Source: Bradyrhizobium sp. CCBAU 53351
GTDB lineage: Bacteria; Pseudomonadota; Alphaproteobacteria; Rhizobiales; Xanthobacteraceae
Direction of reading: 5' to 3'
Assembly: GCF_015291745.1 (NCBI RefSeq)
Contig: NZ_CP030059.1
Coordinates: 7,281,501-7,345,500, forward strand
DNA: 64,000 nucleotides
The notes under the pieces were generated by a model. That model ran no database searches. It saw only the letters and a list, made by a program, of their open reading frames with translations, and had not been told where the DNA came from. Every line of letters begins with the position of its first letter. The stretch's first letter is position 1. This document shows positions 1-9,283 of this stretch, piece after piece. Position numbers and translations under genes: made by a program.

Positions 1-2517
1 GGCAAGCACCAGGGCGCCGACATCCCGATGTGCGGCGTGCCGGTCGAGCGCTCCGAGGATTATCTGCACCGCCTGATCTCGGCCGGCCACCGCGTCGCGG
101 TCTGCGAGCAGACCGAGGATCCCGCCGCTGCGAAAGCGCGCGGCAACAAGAGCGTGGTTCGCCGCGGCGTGGTCCGGCTGGTCACGCCGGGCACGTTGAC
201 CGAGGACAATCTGCTCGACGCGCGTGCCAACAATTACCTGCTCGCGATCGCTCGCGCCCGCGCCTCCGGCGGCGGCGATCGCTTCGGCCTTGCCTGGATC
301 GACATCTCGACCGCCGAATTCATGGTCACGGAATGTTCGGGCGGCGAGCTCGCCGCGACGCTGGCGCGCATCAATCCGAACGAGGCGATCGTCACCGACG
401 CACTCTATAACGACAGCGAGCTCGGACAGACCCTGCGCGAATTGCCGGCCGTGACGCCGCTGACCCGCGACGTCTTCGACGGCGCCACCGCCGAGAAGCG
501 CCTGTGCGATTATTTTGCGGTCGCGACCATGGACGGGTTGGCGCAACTGACGCGGCTCGAAGCCACGGCGGCAGCAGCAGCCGTCACCTATGTCGACCGC
601 ACCCAGGTCGGCAAGCATCCGCCGCTGTCGCCGCCCGCGCGTGAAGCGTCGGGCGCGACCATGGCGATCGATCCCGCCACCCGCGCCAATCTCGAGCTGA
701 CGCGGACGCTTGCCGGCGAACGCCGCGGCTCGCTGCTCGACGCGATCGACTGCACCGTGACCTCGGCCGGCTCGCGCCTGCTGGCGCAGCGGCTGGCGGC
801 ACCGCTGACCGACGCGCCCGCGATCGCGCGGCGGTTGGATGCGGTCAGCGCCTTCGTTACAGACCCGGCGGCGCGCGAAGACATCCGCAGCATCTTGCGC
901 GGCGCGCCCGACATGTCGCGATCGCTGGCCCGTCTCTCGGTCGGCCGCGGCGGACCGCGCGATCTCGCCGGCATCCGCGACGGCATCATCGCCGCGGACC
1001 AGGTGCTGGCGCGGCTCGGTGAGCTCGACCAGCCGCCGCAGGAGATCGCCGCGGTGATGGCGGCGCTGCAAAGACCGTCGCGCGATCTGGCGGCCGAATT
1101 TGCCAGCGCGCTCGACGAGCAGCTACCGCTGATCAAGCGCGACGGCGGCTTCGTCCGACAGGGCTATGAGCCCGCCCTCGACGAGGCACGAAACCTGCGC
1201 GACGCCTCGCGCCTGGTGGTGGCCTCGATGCAGGCCCGCTACGCCGACGCGACCGCCGTCAAAGGCCTCAAGATTCGCCACAACAACGTGCTCGGCTATT
1301 TCGTCGAGGTCACCGCACAGCACGGCGACAAGCTGATGTCGGCGCCGCTGAACGCGACCTTCATCCACCGCCAGACGCTGGCGGGGCAGGTGCGCTTCAC
1401 CACGTCGGAACTAGGGGAGATCGAGGCCAAGATCGCCAATGCCGGCGATCGTGCCCTTGGACTGGAGCTCGAGATTTTCGAGCGCCTGTCCGCGAAGGCC
1501 ATGGCGATCAGCGACGATCTGCGCGCCGCCGCCCATGCGTTCGCCTTGCTCGACGTCGCAACGTCGCTCGCCAAACTCGCGGTCGACGATCACTATGTGC
1601 GACCCGACGTCGACGACTCCCTCGGCTTTGCGATCGAAGCCGGCCGCCACCCCGTGGTCGAGCAAGCCCTGAAACGCAATGGCGAGCCGTTCATCGCCAA
1701 TGCGTGCGATCTGTCACCGGCGCCTGGCCAGAAGTCCGGCCAGCTCTGGCTGCTCACCGGTCCCAACATGGCCGGCAAATCGACGTTCTTGCGCCAGAAT
1801 GCGCTCATTGCCCTTCTTGCTCAAATCGGCAGCTTCGTGCCGGCGGCGCGCGCGCGGATCGGCATCATCGACCGCCTGTTCTCGCGCGTCGGCGCCGCCG
1901 ACGATCTCGCGCGCGGCCGCTCCACCTTCATGGTGGAGATGGTCGAGACCGCGGCGATCCTGAACCAGGCCGGCGAGCGTTCGCTCGTGATCCTCGACGA
2001 GATCGGTCGCGGCACCGCGACGTTCGACGGCCTCTCGATCGCCTGGGCCGCGATCGAGCATCTGCACGAGAGCAACCGATGCCGCACGCTGTTCGCGACG
2101 CATTATCACGAGCTGACCGCGCTCTCGGCCAAGCTGCCGCGGATGTTCAACGCCACCGTGCGGGTGAAGGAGTGGCAGGGCAATGTCGTGTTCCTGCACG
2201 AGGTGCTGCCGGGCTCGGCCGACCGCTCCTACGGCATCCAGGTGGCAAAACTCGCCGGCCTGCCGCCCGCGGTGATCACGCGCGCGAAATCCGTGCTCTC
2301 CAAGCTGGAGGCGCAGGACCGCGGCCAGACCGCACGCGCGCTGGTGGACGATCTGCCGCTGTTCGCCGTGCCCTCGCGCGCCGCGGCGGAAGCCGCGCCG
2401 CCGAGCGAGGCCGAGCTGCTGATGGAAGCGGTGAAGGCGCTGCACCCGGACGAGATGTCGCCGCGCGAGGCGCTCGATGCGCTCTATGCGCTGAAGGCCA
2501 GGCTGCCGAAGCAGTGA
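1..2517 (+). CDS. mutS: DNA mismatch repair protein MutS (5' end outside window)
   Basis: MutS recognises mismatched or looped DNA after replication and uses ATP to start repair with MutL. The window opens inside the gene: 838 codons remain and, by comparison with the family, roughly 60-70 N-terminal residues are missing, including the Phe-X-Glu mismatch-reading motif. The visible part starts in the mismatch-binding domain, runs through core and clamp, and ends in the ATPase. Walker [10 protein letters not shown] is at visible codons 587-595, followed by Walker [11 protein letters not shown] and the FATHYHEL switch histidine. In many rhizobia mutS lies next to glnD; here about 6.8 kb of minus-strand genes separate them. 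The family call is secure. Confidence 0.97.
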   Translation, partial: GKHQGADIPMCGVPVERSEDYLHRLISAGHRVAVCEQTEDPAAAKARGNKSVVRRGVVRLVTPGTLTEDNLLDARANNYLLAIARARASGGGDRFGLAWIDISTAEFMVTECSGGELAATLARINPNEAIVTDALYNDSELGQTLRELPAVTPLTRDVFDGATAEKRLCDYFAVATMDGLAQLTRLEATAAAAAVTYVDRTQVGKHPPLSPPAREASGATMAIDPATRANLELTRTLAGERRGSLLDAIDCTVTSAGSRLLAQRLAAPLTDAPAIARRLDAVSAFVTDPAAREDIRSILRGAPDMSRSLARLSVGRGGPRDLAGIRDGIIAADQVLARLGELDQPPQEIAAVMAALQRPSRDLAAEFASALDEQLPLIKRDGGFVRQGYEPALDEARNLRDASRLVVASMQARYADATAVKGLKIRHNNVLGYFVEVTAQHGDKLMSAPLNATFIHRQTLAGQVRFTTSELGEIEAKIANAGDRALGLELEIFERLSAKAMAISDDLRAAAHAFALLDVATSLAKLAVDDHYVRPDVDDSLGFAIEAGRHPVVEQALKRNGEPFIANACDLSPAPGQKSGQLWLLTGPNMAGKSTFLRQNALIALLAQIGSFVPAARARIGIIDRLFSRVGAADDLARGRSTFMVEMVETAAILNQAGERSLVILDEIGRGTATFDGLSIAWAAIEHLHESNRCRTLFATHYHELTALSAKLPRMFNATVRVKEWQGNVVFLHEVLPGSADRSYGIQVAKLAGLPPAVITRAKSVLSKLEAQDRGQTARALVDDLPLFAVPSRAAAEAAPPSEAELLMEAVKALHPDEMSPREALDALYALKARLPKQ

Positions 2518-2525
2518 AGGGAACG

Positions 2526-2648
2526 GTCATTCCGGGATGGTCCGAAGGACCAGACCCCAGGTGCGCAATTGCGCACCGGGGAATCTCGAGTTTCTTAGGT
2601 GCGCAATTGCGCACCATAGTTCGATGCTGCGCATCGCCCCGGAATGAC
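2526..2648. repeat. Intergenic palindromic repeat with two 18-bp perfect palindromes
   Basis: The element is bounded by inverted ends (GTCATTCCGGG at 2526 and CCCGGAATGAC ending at 2648). Inside it the perfect palindrome GGTGCGCAATTGCGCACC occurs twice, at 2560-2577 and 2598-2615. It sits between the convergent mutS and chemoreceptor genes and could fold strongly in RNA from either side. Confidence 0.75.
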
Positions 2649-2658
2649 TCGAGGGAAA

Positions 2659-4335
2659 CTACGCCCTCGCCGCGATCGCGGCCGCTTCGGCCGCGGCGCG
2701 CTGCATGCTGGTCGACATCTCGTTCGTCACCGTGCTCTGCTCCTCGACGGCGGCCGCGGTCGATGTCACGTATTCGCTGACATTGTTGATCGCCTGCTTG
2801 ATCGAGCCGAGCGCGCTGACGACATCGCCGGAGATGCCGTTGAGGCTGCCGATCTCCTGGCCGATCTTGTCGGTCGCCTGCTTGGCCTGGTTGGCGAGGC
2901 TCTTCACTTCGGAGGCGACCACGGCAAAGCCGCGGCCGGCTTCACCGGCCCGGGCGGATTCGATCGTGGCGTTGAGCGCGAGCAGGTTGATCTGGCCGGT
3001 GATGCTGTTGATCATCTCGACGATGCCGCTCATCGACTGCGCAGCTTCGGTGAGGCGCTGCGCCTGCGCGTCGGCGGAGGCGACCTGGTCCACCGCGCTC
3101 ATCGCGGTCTCGCGGGATTTGGTCATCGCCTCGGAAATCTCGCGCACCGAGGCGTTCAGCTCCTCCGAACCCGCCGCGACGGATTCCATCATGCCGCGCA
3201 CGCGCTCGTTGCCCATCCGGACCAGCACCTGCTTGGTGACGTCGGTGGCATATTTGACGACCTTGAACGGCTTGGCATTGAGGTCGAGGATCGGATTGTA
3301 GGACGCCTGGATGTAGACCTCCTTGCCGCCCTTGCCGATGCGCTTGTATTCGGCCGCCTGGTACTGACCGCGGTTGAGCGCGGCCCAGAACTCGCGATAG
3401 GCAGAGCCGTCGCGCTCGCTGGGCTCGACGAACATGCTGTGATGCTTGCCCTTGATCTCGGCCAGCGAGTAACCCAGCGCACCGAGGAAATTGCCGTTCG
3501 CCGTGATGATCGTGCCGTCCATGTTGAACTCGATCACGGCCTGCGCCTTGTCGATCGCCGCGATCTGACCGGCTAGATCCGCGTTCTTCAGCTTCTCCGC
3601 AGTCACGTCGGTCGCGAACTTGACGACGCCGTAGGGCTTGCCCGCCTCGTCGAGCAGCGGATTGTAGGACGCGAGAATCCACACCTCCTTGCCGCCCTTG
3701 CCGATGCGCTTGAACTCGCCGGCCTGGTAGTCGCCGCGGTTGAGCGCGGCCCAGAATTCGCGATAGGCCGCGCTGTTGCGGTCGGTCTCGGCCACGAACA
3801 GGCTGTGATGCTTGCCCTCGATCTCGGACAACGAATAGCCGAGCGCCTTGCAGAAATTCTCGTTGGCGGTGACGATGGTACCGTCGAGCCTGAACTCGAT
3901 CACGGCCTGGGCGCGGCCGATGGCGGCGATCTTCGAAGCATCGGTCATGCTCCGCATTTTCTTCGCGGTGATGTCGGTCGCGATCTTGGCGACCATCACC
4001 GTCTTGCCATTGCCGTCGAGTACCGGATTGTAGGCTGCTTCGATCCAGACTTCGCGGCCGCCTTTCGCGATCCGCTTGAACTCGCGCGCCTGACTCTCGC
4101 CACGGTTCAACGCGGCCCAGAACGCCTTGTACTCGGCGCTGTCGCGCTGGTCGGCCGGCACGAACATGGAGTGATGCTTGCCCTGGATCTCGCCAAGCTG
4201 ATAGCCGAGGGCGTCGAGGAAGTTCTTGTTGGCCGTGATGATCGTGCCATCCAGATTGAATTCGATGATGGCCTGGGAGCGGCCGATCGCATCGAGCCGC
4301 GCTTGCGCATCAATCTGGGACTTGCGACCGAACAT
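2659..4335 (-). CDS. Soluble chemoreceptor with three tandem PAS domains
   Basis: Methyl-accepting chemotaxis-type protein that should signal to CheA/CheW from the cytoplasm. No membrane segment, signal peptide or HAMP domain is visible. Three PAS modules repeat with an exact 122-residue period, beginning near residues 22, 144 and 266; each carries a GKHHS motif, FWAALNRG and an EFKRI..GGKEVWI block. The MCP signalling domain follows from about residue 375, with the conserved tip [19 protein letters not shown] near 445-475. The ATG at 4335 is preferred over an upstream ATG at 4407 because GGAGA precedes it at good spacing. The ligand or cofactor is unknown; PAS modules of this kind often sense redox or oxygen. 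The C-terminus lacks an obvious methyltransferase-docking pentapeptide. Confidence 0.9.
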   Translation of the reverse strand: MFGRKSQIDAQARLDAIGRSQAIIEFNLDGTIITANKNFLDALGYQLGEIQGKHHSMFVPADQRDSAEYKAFWAALNRGESQAREFKRIAKGGREVWIEAAYNPVLDGNGKTVMVAKIATDITAKKMRSMTDASKIAAIGRAQAVIEFRLDGTIVTANENFCKALGYSLSEIEGKHHSLFVAETDRNSAAYREFWAALNRGDYQAGEFKRIGKGGKEVWILASYNPLLDEAGKPYGVVKFATDVTAEKLKNADLAGQIAAIDKAQAVIEFNMDGTIITANGNFLGALGYSLAEIKGKHHSMFVEPSERDGSAYREFWAALNRGQYQAAEYKRIGKGGKEVYIQASYNPILDLNAKPFKVVKYATDVTKQVLVRMGNERVRGMMESVAAGSEELNASVREISEAMTKSRETAMSAVDQVASADAQAQRLTEAAQSMSGIVEMINSITGQINLLALNATIESARAGEAGRGFAVVASEVKSLANQAKQATDKIGQEIGSLNGISGDVVSALGSIKQAINNVSEYVTSTAAAVEEQSTVTNEMSTSMQRAAAEAAAIAARA

Positions 4336-4704
4336 CAAAGAATCTCCATCTCGAAATGACGTGGACTGCTCTTGGGGGAAGCGACTCTCGCGGCGAAACA
4401 GCCGCACTCAAATTGCAATTAGCGCGAGTCCCTGCACTCGGATGCAGCTCGGGCACGTCCGCGCCGATCACGCCGGAAGCGGGTACGCATTATTGTTCGT
4501 AAGGGAAAAGCTCGAACAAAGTTCTAATAGAAGTGTCGGAAATCAGCGGAAGTGGAACGGCCCCCGCCCGTGTAGCAGTCAGTCCCGGCCGGCGTCACGA
4601 CTTGAAATGACGCATCTCATTCAATGGCTTGCGAAGATGCGGCATCGCCAATCGGGCACGCCGGAACGACTTTTCGCGACGGGGTGTCGCGCATGTCCGT
4701 AGTC
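4336..4704. other. Intergenic stretch upstream of the chemoreceptor, no gene seen
   Basis: This 369-bp stretch lies between two minus-strand genes and must hold the chemoreceptor promoter. Its middle (about 4480-4550) is more A+T-rich than its flanks, as expected for a promoter. No convincing -35/-10, sigma-54 or operator element was found, and the reading frames across it look like chance frames. Confidence 0.4.
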
Positions 4705-5514
4705 TCACGGCTGTCGTCGCGCCATGTGCATTGCTCGCCGGCCGATCGCCCACAGCGTCAGGTTCCAGGCGATACAGGTGCCGAGCGCGAGACACAGGCC
4801 GACGGCCGAGCCGAATAACACGACCGCAACGTGTAGAACGGCGATCGCCGTGCCGAATCCGAGCAGGCCCCAGGCGGAGTTGGCGAGCACCGCGGCGGTC
4901 GGCGGGCCACCGATCCGCGGATGCAGGATCACCATGATGCTGGAGAACACCACGGGATACAGCGCGATGATGCCGCTGATGCGGGGACCGACCCAGCCCG
5001 AGGTCGAGACCACGATGGCGACGAGGGTCGCCACCAGCGCAGCTCGCATCGGCACGTCGTACCAGCGGCGCGTCACCAGCGGCATCTTCACGTGGCGGTA
5101 GCCGGCCAGCAGGGGAATGCAGATGCCGAAGGCGATCAGGTTCGCGGCGAGCCCCGCGGTGAGCGACCAGTCGAACTGACGGATGATGGAAGCCAGCACG
5201 ATCCAGACCGCGACCGCACTGCCGCAACTCACCAGAAGGCTGTGCCGCTGCGCCAGCACGACGTAAGTGAGGCACATGAAGATCGTCGCCGCATTGATCG
5301 GAAGACTCGCGAGCGAGCCTTGCGCGATGAAGGCGGCGTCGTGGTCGAGCGCGAGAAAGACGTAGGAAGGACCGGCCGAGATCGGCAGGGTCGCGACCAG
5401 CGCGCCGATCACCGGCCCCGACCGCTCGGTGATGATCGACGCCGTCACGACGAAGGTCGCCGCGATCGCCATGCGCAGGACAAGGAGGAGGATGAAGTGG
5501 AGGTCGGGGGACAT
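4705..5514 (-). CDS. Integral membrane protein of unknown function
   Basis: A 269-residue protein made almost entirely of hydrophobic segments, about eight or nine, separated by short charged loops. I do not recognise a named family. The segment ITERSGPVIGALVATLPIS near the N-terminus and GPRISGIIALYPVVFSS later look like paired re-entrant or repeat-like helices, which suggests a small transporter or exporter rather than an enzyme. The ATG at 5514 is used because the alternative ATG at 5526 lies inside a palindromic repeat. The gene is transcribed away from the OsmC gene and separated from it by that repeat, so they are probably not one operon. Function should be left open. Confidence 0.75.
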   Translation of the reverse strand: MSPDLHFILLLVLRMAIAATFVVTASIITERSGPVIGALVATLPISAGPSYVFLALDHDAAFIAQGSLASLPINAATIFMCLTYVVLAQRHSLLVSCGSAVAVWIVLASIIRQFDWSLTAGLAANLIAFGICIPLLAGYRHVKMPLVTRRWYDVPMRAALVATLVAIVVSTSGWVGPRISGIIALYPVVFSSIMVILHPRIGGPPTAAVLANSAWGLLGFGTAIAVLHVAVVLFGSAVGLCLALGTCIAWNLTLWAIGRRAMHMARRQP

Positions 5515-5521
5515 TCTATCT

Positions 5522-5667
5522 GTCATTCCGGGGCGCGCGAAGCGCGCGCCCGGAATCCATAGCCACAGGCCGGCGTAATTTAAGAGCTAAGGCAAACAAC
5601 CGTCTGAAATCGCGACGGCCTGGGATTATGGGTCCCGGGCTCACGCCAGGCGGCGCGCCCCAGGACG
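5522..5667. repeat. Intergenic palindromic repeat
   Basis: It begins with GTCATTCCGGGGCGCGCG facing a GCGCGCGCCCGGAA arm (about 5522-5555) and ends with a second hairpin-forming segment finishing in CCCAGGACGACA. The outer GTCATTCCGGG matches the end of the element at 2526, so the two probably belong to one repeat family. Confidence 0.6.
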
Positions 5668-5696
5668 ACACCAATGATCGGGTTACGACCCTCGCC

Positions 5697-6206
5697 TCAC
5701 ATCCGCTGCATCGACACCGAGACCTTCGGGCCGTTCTTGATGGTCTGATAGACCACGCAATAGCGCTCGGTGAGCTTGAGCAGGAGATCGAGCTTGTCCT
5801 GCGGCGCGTCGGTGTCCACCTCGAAGCGCAAGCGGATCTCGGCGAAGCCGACAGGCGTCTCCTTGTCGATGCCGAGCGTGCCGCGGAAATCGAGATCGCC
5901 CTCGGCATAGACATTTCCGGTCTTCAAGGGCACCTCGATCGCGGTCGCCACCGATTTCAGGGTGACACCGGCACAGGCGACCAGGGCTTCGAGCAGCATG
6001 TCGCCGGAGCAGAGCTCGAGGCCGGAGCCGCCAGTGGCCGGATGCAGGCCCGCAAGCGCGATGGCGCGGCCGGTCTCGACCTTGCAGGCGATGCCCTCGC
6101 TGTCGGTCGAGCCCTTGGCCTTCAGTGTGATCAGCGCGGTCTTGGGATCGGTCTTGTAGCGCTCCTTGATCGGGGCCTGCATCTGGCGCAGCTCTGCGGC
6201 ATCCAT
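5697..6206 (-). CDS. OsmC family peroxide/thiol-stress protein
   Basis: OsmC-type proteins are small dimeric cytosolic thiol peroxidases that reduce organic hydroperoxides; others in the fold have unknown substrates. The 169-residue protein has family-typical cysteines at about 66 (LELCSGDMLLEAL), 78 (LVACAGVTLKSVA) and 150 (TERYCVVYQ). The ATG at 6206 is chosen because GGGAGAG lies just upstream; an in-frame start 96 bases earlier would add an unrelated tail. It follows the SsuABC-like transport genes on the same strand with a 55-bp gap, so it may be co-transcribed with them. Family certain, substrate not. Confidence 0.88.
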   Translation of the reverse strand: MDAAELRQMQAPIKERYKTDPKTALITLKAKGSTDSEGIACKVETGRAIALAGLHPATGGSGLELCSGDMLLEALVACAGVTLKSVATAIEVPLKTGNVYAEGDLDFRGTLGIDKETPVGFAEIRLRFEVDTDAPQDKLDLLLKLTERYCVVYQTIKNGPKVSVSMQRM

Positions 6207-6261
6207 CTCGTTCTCTCCCGGGAAAAATTGCTCTTCGATGTACCGGCTTAGAGAGAAATTG

Positions 6262-7047
6262 TCACCACCACATGGCCTGACCGGGACCCTGGGTTGCGTC
6301 ACGGTCGGGCACGTTGCGGTCGAGCGACCGGTCGAGTGACGTCAGCACACTTCGCTTGAAAGTCTCGAACAGCGGCGAATTGCGGTCGCGCGGGCGGCCG
6401 AGATTGATCTCGATCTGGTCGAACAGCCGGCCCGGCCGCGGCCGCATCACCAGCACGCGGTCAGCCAGCACCACGGCCTCGTCGACGTCATGCGTGACGA
6501 GGATCAGCGTCGGTCGCGTGTCGGCCCAGAGGTCGAGCAGATGATCCTGAAGGTCGCGGCGGGTGAAGGCGTCGAGCGCCGAGAACGGCTCGTCGAGCAG
6601 GAGCACCTCCGGCTGTGGCACCAGCGCGCGTGCGATCGCGACGCGTTGGGCCTGCCCGCCCGACAGCTCGCGCGGCCAGGCCTGCGCCTTCTCGGCGAGG
6701 CCGACGCGCTCGAGCGCGCGCGCGACCTTCTGGCGCCGCTCGACCGCAGGCAGGTCGGCAAGGCCAAACCCGATATTGTCGGCCACGCTGAGCCAAGGCA
6801 GCAGCCGCGGCTCCTGGAAGATGATGCCGATCTTGGCATGCGGCGAAGAGATCGCCTCGTTGTCGAGGCTCACCGTGCCCGAGCTGGCGCGGTCGAGACC
6901 GGCAATGGCGCGGAGCAAAGTGGACTTGCCGCAGCCGGAGCCGCCGATGATGGCGATGATCTCGCCCTGCTTGATCTCTGCGGAGAAGCGCGCCAGCGCA
7001 TGCACGCCGTTGGGATAGGTCTTGCTGACCCGGTCGAGCGCCAGCAT
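6262..7047 (-). CDS. ABC transporter ATPase, SsuB/TauB/NrtD type
   Basis: Cytoplasmic ATPase of an importer for sulfonates, taurine, nitrate or similar small anions. Walker A GGSGCGKST is at residues 35-43, signature LSGGQ at 128-132, Walker B VLLLDEP at 148-154, and a switch histidine lies in LILVTHDVDEA. The ATG at 7047 is 17 nt downstream of the permease stop, with an AAGGGGG ribosome-binding site inside that gap; the longer upstream frame would overlap the permease. Gene order binding protein, permease, ATPase supports one importer. No SsuD-type monooxygenase is next to it, so sulfonate use is a family guess only. Confidence 0.92.
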   Translation of the reverse strand: MLALDRVSKTYPNGVHALARFSAEIKQGEIIAIIGGSGCGKSTLLRAIAGLDRASSGTVSLDNEAISSPHAKIGIIFQEPRLLPWLSVADNIGFGLADLPAVERRQKVARALERVGLAEKAQAWPRELSGGQAQRVAIARALVPQPEVLLLDEPFSALDAFTRRDLQDHLLDLWADTRPTLILVTHDVDEAVVLADRVLVMRPRPGRLFDQIEINLGRPRDRNSPLFETFKRSVLTSLDRSLDRNVPDRDATQGPGQAMWW

Positions 7048-7064
7048 CGCGTTACGCCCCCTTG

Positions 7065-7916
7065 TCAAGTTTCTTTGGCACGCCCGAAGGCGTCCTGCCA
7101 GCGCAGGAACGGCGCTGCGGCAATCTCGATCAGCCAATCCGTGAGCTTGCCGAGGATGGCGAAGATCACGATCGCGGCGAGGATCTGCGCGGGCTTGCCG
7201 AGCTGCTGGCCGTCGAGCAGGAGATAGCCGAGGCCCTCGGAGGCGCCGATCAGCTCGGCGGCCACCACGAACATCCAGCCGAGGCCGAGACCGACGCGCA
7301 AGGACACGACATAGGCCGGCAGCACCGCAGGCAGCAGGATGCGGCGGATCATGGCCGGCCCGGACAGGCGGAACGTGCGGCCGACCTCGACGATCTTGCG
7401 GTCCACCGAGAGGATCGCGCCCATCACGCCGAGATAGACCGGGAAGAACACGCCGACCGCGATCAGCGCGATCTTCGAGGTCTCGAAAATGCCGAGCCAG
7501 AGAATGAACAGCGGCACCCAGGCCAGCGAGGGGATCGCGCGCAAGGCTTGTACAGTGGGGTCAAGAAGCCGCCGCGCCAGCGACCAATAACCGGAGATGG
7601 CCCCAAGCACCGTGCCCGCGACCACGCCGAAGGCGAAGCCGAGCGCGACGCGCCACAGCGTCGCGGTGATGTGGCGGACCAGCTCGCCGGAACGGGCAAG
7701 CTCGGCGATGGTGGCAAACACGCGCGAGGGCGGCGGCACCAGCCGGCCGTTGGACCAGCCGAGCCAGACTAGGAGTTCCCAGCCGAGCGCGAGGATCAAT
7801 GGCAGCAGCAGCCCCAACATCGGCCGCGCATAGCGCGACAGGCGCGAAGGCAAGGCAGCGCTTTCCGCTGGTTCCGAGGTCTGTTGCAGCACTGGCGCGT
7901 CGGAGATCATGGCCAT
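7065..7916 (-). CDS. ABC transporter permease, SsuC/TauC type
   Basis: Inner-membrane permease of the importer, 283 residues with about six membrane segments. The EAA coupling loop is visible as VGRTFRLSGPAMIRRILLP, and the family motif LRAIPSLAWVPLFILWLG lies before it. The ATG at 7916 is taken because the longer frame runs back into a palindromic repeat. The gap to the binding-protein gene is occupied by that repeat (7973-8113), so transcript stability or level may differ between the binding protein and the membrane genes. Substrate unknown; aliphatic sulfonate is the best family match. Confidence 0.92.
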   Translation of the reverse strand: MAMISDAPVLQQTSEPAESAALPSRLSRYARPMLGLLLPLILALGWELLVWLGWSNGRLVPPPSRVFATIAELARSGELVRHITATLWRVALGFAFGVVAGTVLGAISGYWSLARRLLDPTVQALRAIPSLAWVPLFILWLGIFETSKIALIAVGVFFPVYLGVMGAILSVDRKIVEVGRTFRLSGPAMIRRILLPAVLPAYVVSLRVGLGLGWMFVVAAELIGASEGLGYLLLDGQQLGKPAQILAAIVIFAILGKLTDWLIEIAAAPFLRWQDAFGRAKET

Positions 7917-7972
7917 TAGCAAGCGCGTCTGGTCGGGGAATGCAACACTACTCTTGCCGCGGCCACCGCTGC

Positions 7973-8113
7973 CCTTCCTTCTCCCCTTGTGGGAGAAGGT
8001 GGCGCGAAGCGCCGGATGAGGGGTTCTCTCCACTCGCAACACTGATCGTGAGGATAGATACCCCTCACCCGGCTTCGCTTTGCGAAGCCACCCTCCCCCA
8101 CAAGGGGGGAGGG
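7973..8113. repeat. Two inverted copies of a short palindromic repeat inside an operon
   Basis: Copy A (7973-8023) has a CTCCCCTTGTGGGAGAAGG hairpin and a GCGCGAAGCGCC hairpin. Copy B (8061-8113) is a related sequence in opposite orientation. They are separated by about 37 bp and lie between the binding-protein and permease genes of one transporter, where such elements often protect or attenuate the upstream message. Confidence 0.7.
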
Positions 8114-8123
8114 TAAAAGAAGA

Positions 8124-9095
8124 TCAATTCGTCGGCAACGGCACCTGATCGTCGATCAAGGCATCCAGCGTCGCCTTCACGTCGACCTTGGCATCGACGA
8201 CGCCGGCCTGCTGCAGGGCGAGGCCGGCGGCGAGGATCGACTCGCGCTGGGGTGCGCCGATGCGGCTATGGGTGAGCTCGGTGCGCTCCTTGAGCTGCTT
8301 GTCGACGACGGCCTCGGGAAGCTTGGTCACGGCGATGAAGGTCTTCTTCAGATCGTCGTAATTGGCCAGCGAGTACTTTCGCGCCTCCTCGTAAACCGCA
8401 AGCACGCGGCGGGCGGCGTCCGGATGATCCTTCAAGAACTGCTCGCGCACATTGAGGATGCCCCAGGTGTTGGCGTCCGCCTTGCGATAGAACAGCTTTG
8501 CGCCTTCCTCGACCTCGGCCTGCGCCATCATCGGATCGAGGCCGGCCCAGGCATCGACGTCGCCGCGGATCAGCGCGGTCTTGCCGTCGGCGTGCTGCAG
8601 CAGCACCGGCGTGATGTCCTTTTCGGTGAGGCCGGCGCTGAGCAGCGCGCGGACCAGGAAGATGTGCGGATCGGTGCCGCGCGTCACCGCGACGCGCTTG
8701 CCCTTGAGATCGGCAACGCCAGCGATCTTGGAATCCTTGCCCGTCACGAGCGCGGTCCACTCAGGGCGCGAATAGACGTAGATCGACTTGATCGGGTTGC
8801 CGTTGATCTTGGCCACCAGCGCCGCCGACCCCGCGGTCGAGCCGAAATCGATCGAGCCGGCATTGAGGAATTCGAGCGCCTTGTTGGAGCCGGCCGACTG
8901 CACCCAGGTGATGGTGATACCGTCCTTGGCGAACTCCTTCTCCAAGAGGCCCTTCTGCTTCAGGACCATCGATACCGGGTTGTAGGTCGCCCAGTCGATG
9001 CGGATTTCCTTGAGCGGATCCGCCGCCTTTGCCGCAGGCGCCACCGCGAGCGCAATCGCGCCTGCCAGCAGAATGCGCCGTGTCATCCCAGTCAT
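8124..9095 (-). CDS. ABC transporter substrate-binding protein, SsuA-like
   Basis: Periplasmic binding protein for the SsuBC-like importer downstream. 323 residues with a signal peptide at 1 to about 24 (ILLAGAIALAVAPAAKAADP). The mature part has the NMT1/SsuA fold features: IDWATYNPVSMVLKQKGLLE near the start, the FGSTAGSAALVAK loop, DLKGKRVAVTRGTDPHIFLV and DVDAWAGLDPMM. The ATG at 9095 is preceded by GGAGGAGG at ideal spacing, which decides the start over two nearby ATGs. It is the first gene of the cluster and diverges from glnD. Aliphatic sulfonates are the likely ligand class; taurine, nitrate or pyrimidine precursors are alternatives within the superfamily. Confidence 0.9.
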   Translation of the reverse strand: MTGMTRRILLAGAIALAVAPAAKAADPLKEIRIDWATYNPVSMVLKQKGLLEKEFAKDGITITWVQSAGSNKALEFLNAGSIDFGSTAGSAALVAKINGNPIKSIYVYSRPEWTALVTGKDSKIAGVADLKGKRVAVTRGTDPHIFLVRALLSAGLTEKDITPVLLQHADGKTALIRGDVDAWAGLDPMMAQAEVEEGAKLFYRKADANTWGILNVREQFLKDHPDAARRVLAVYEEARKYSLANYDDLKKTFIAVTKLPEAVVDKQLKERTELTHSRIGAPQRESILAAGLALQQAGVVDAKVDVKATLDALIDDQVPLPTN

Positions 9096-9246
9096 GCCCA
9101 GCCTCCTCCAAAACTTCATTGTTTTTCAATGAGTTAAATCTAGAAATCAACGAGAAAATCCGCCCCTTGAAAGCCCGCCGGCCGAGAACAGATTTGCCCG
9201 AAGCCGCCGCTTTCCAGCATGGAACGACTATTGCCAGAGAATGGCG

Positions 9247-9265
9247 GGTGACAGCGCCTGTCACC
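9247..9265. promoter_or_regulatory. Inverted repeat upstream of glnD
   Basis: GGTGACAG, three bases, CTGTCACC: an 8-bp perfect dyad centred about 28 bp before the glnD start and about 160 bp before the divergent SsuA-like gene. It looks like a protein-binding site or a leader hairpin for glnD. The regulator is unknown. Confidence 0.45.
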
Positions 9266-9283
9266 TCTTATATCCGGTGAGGC

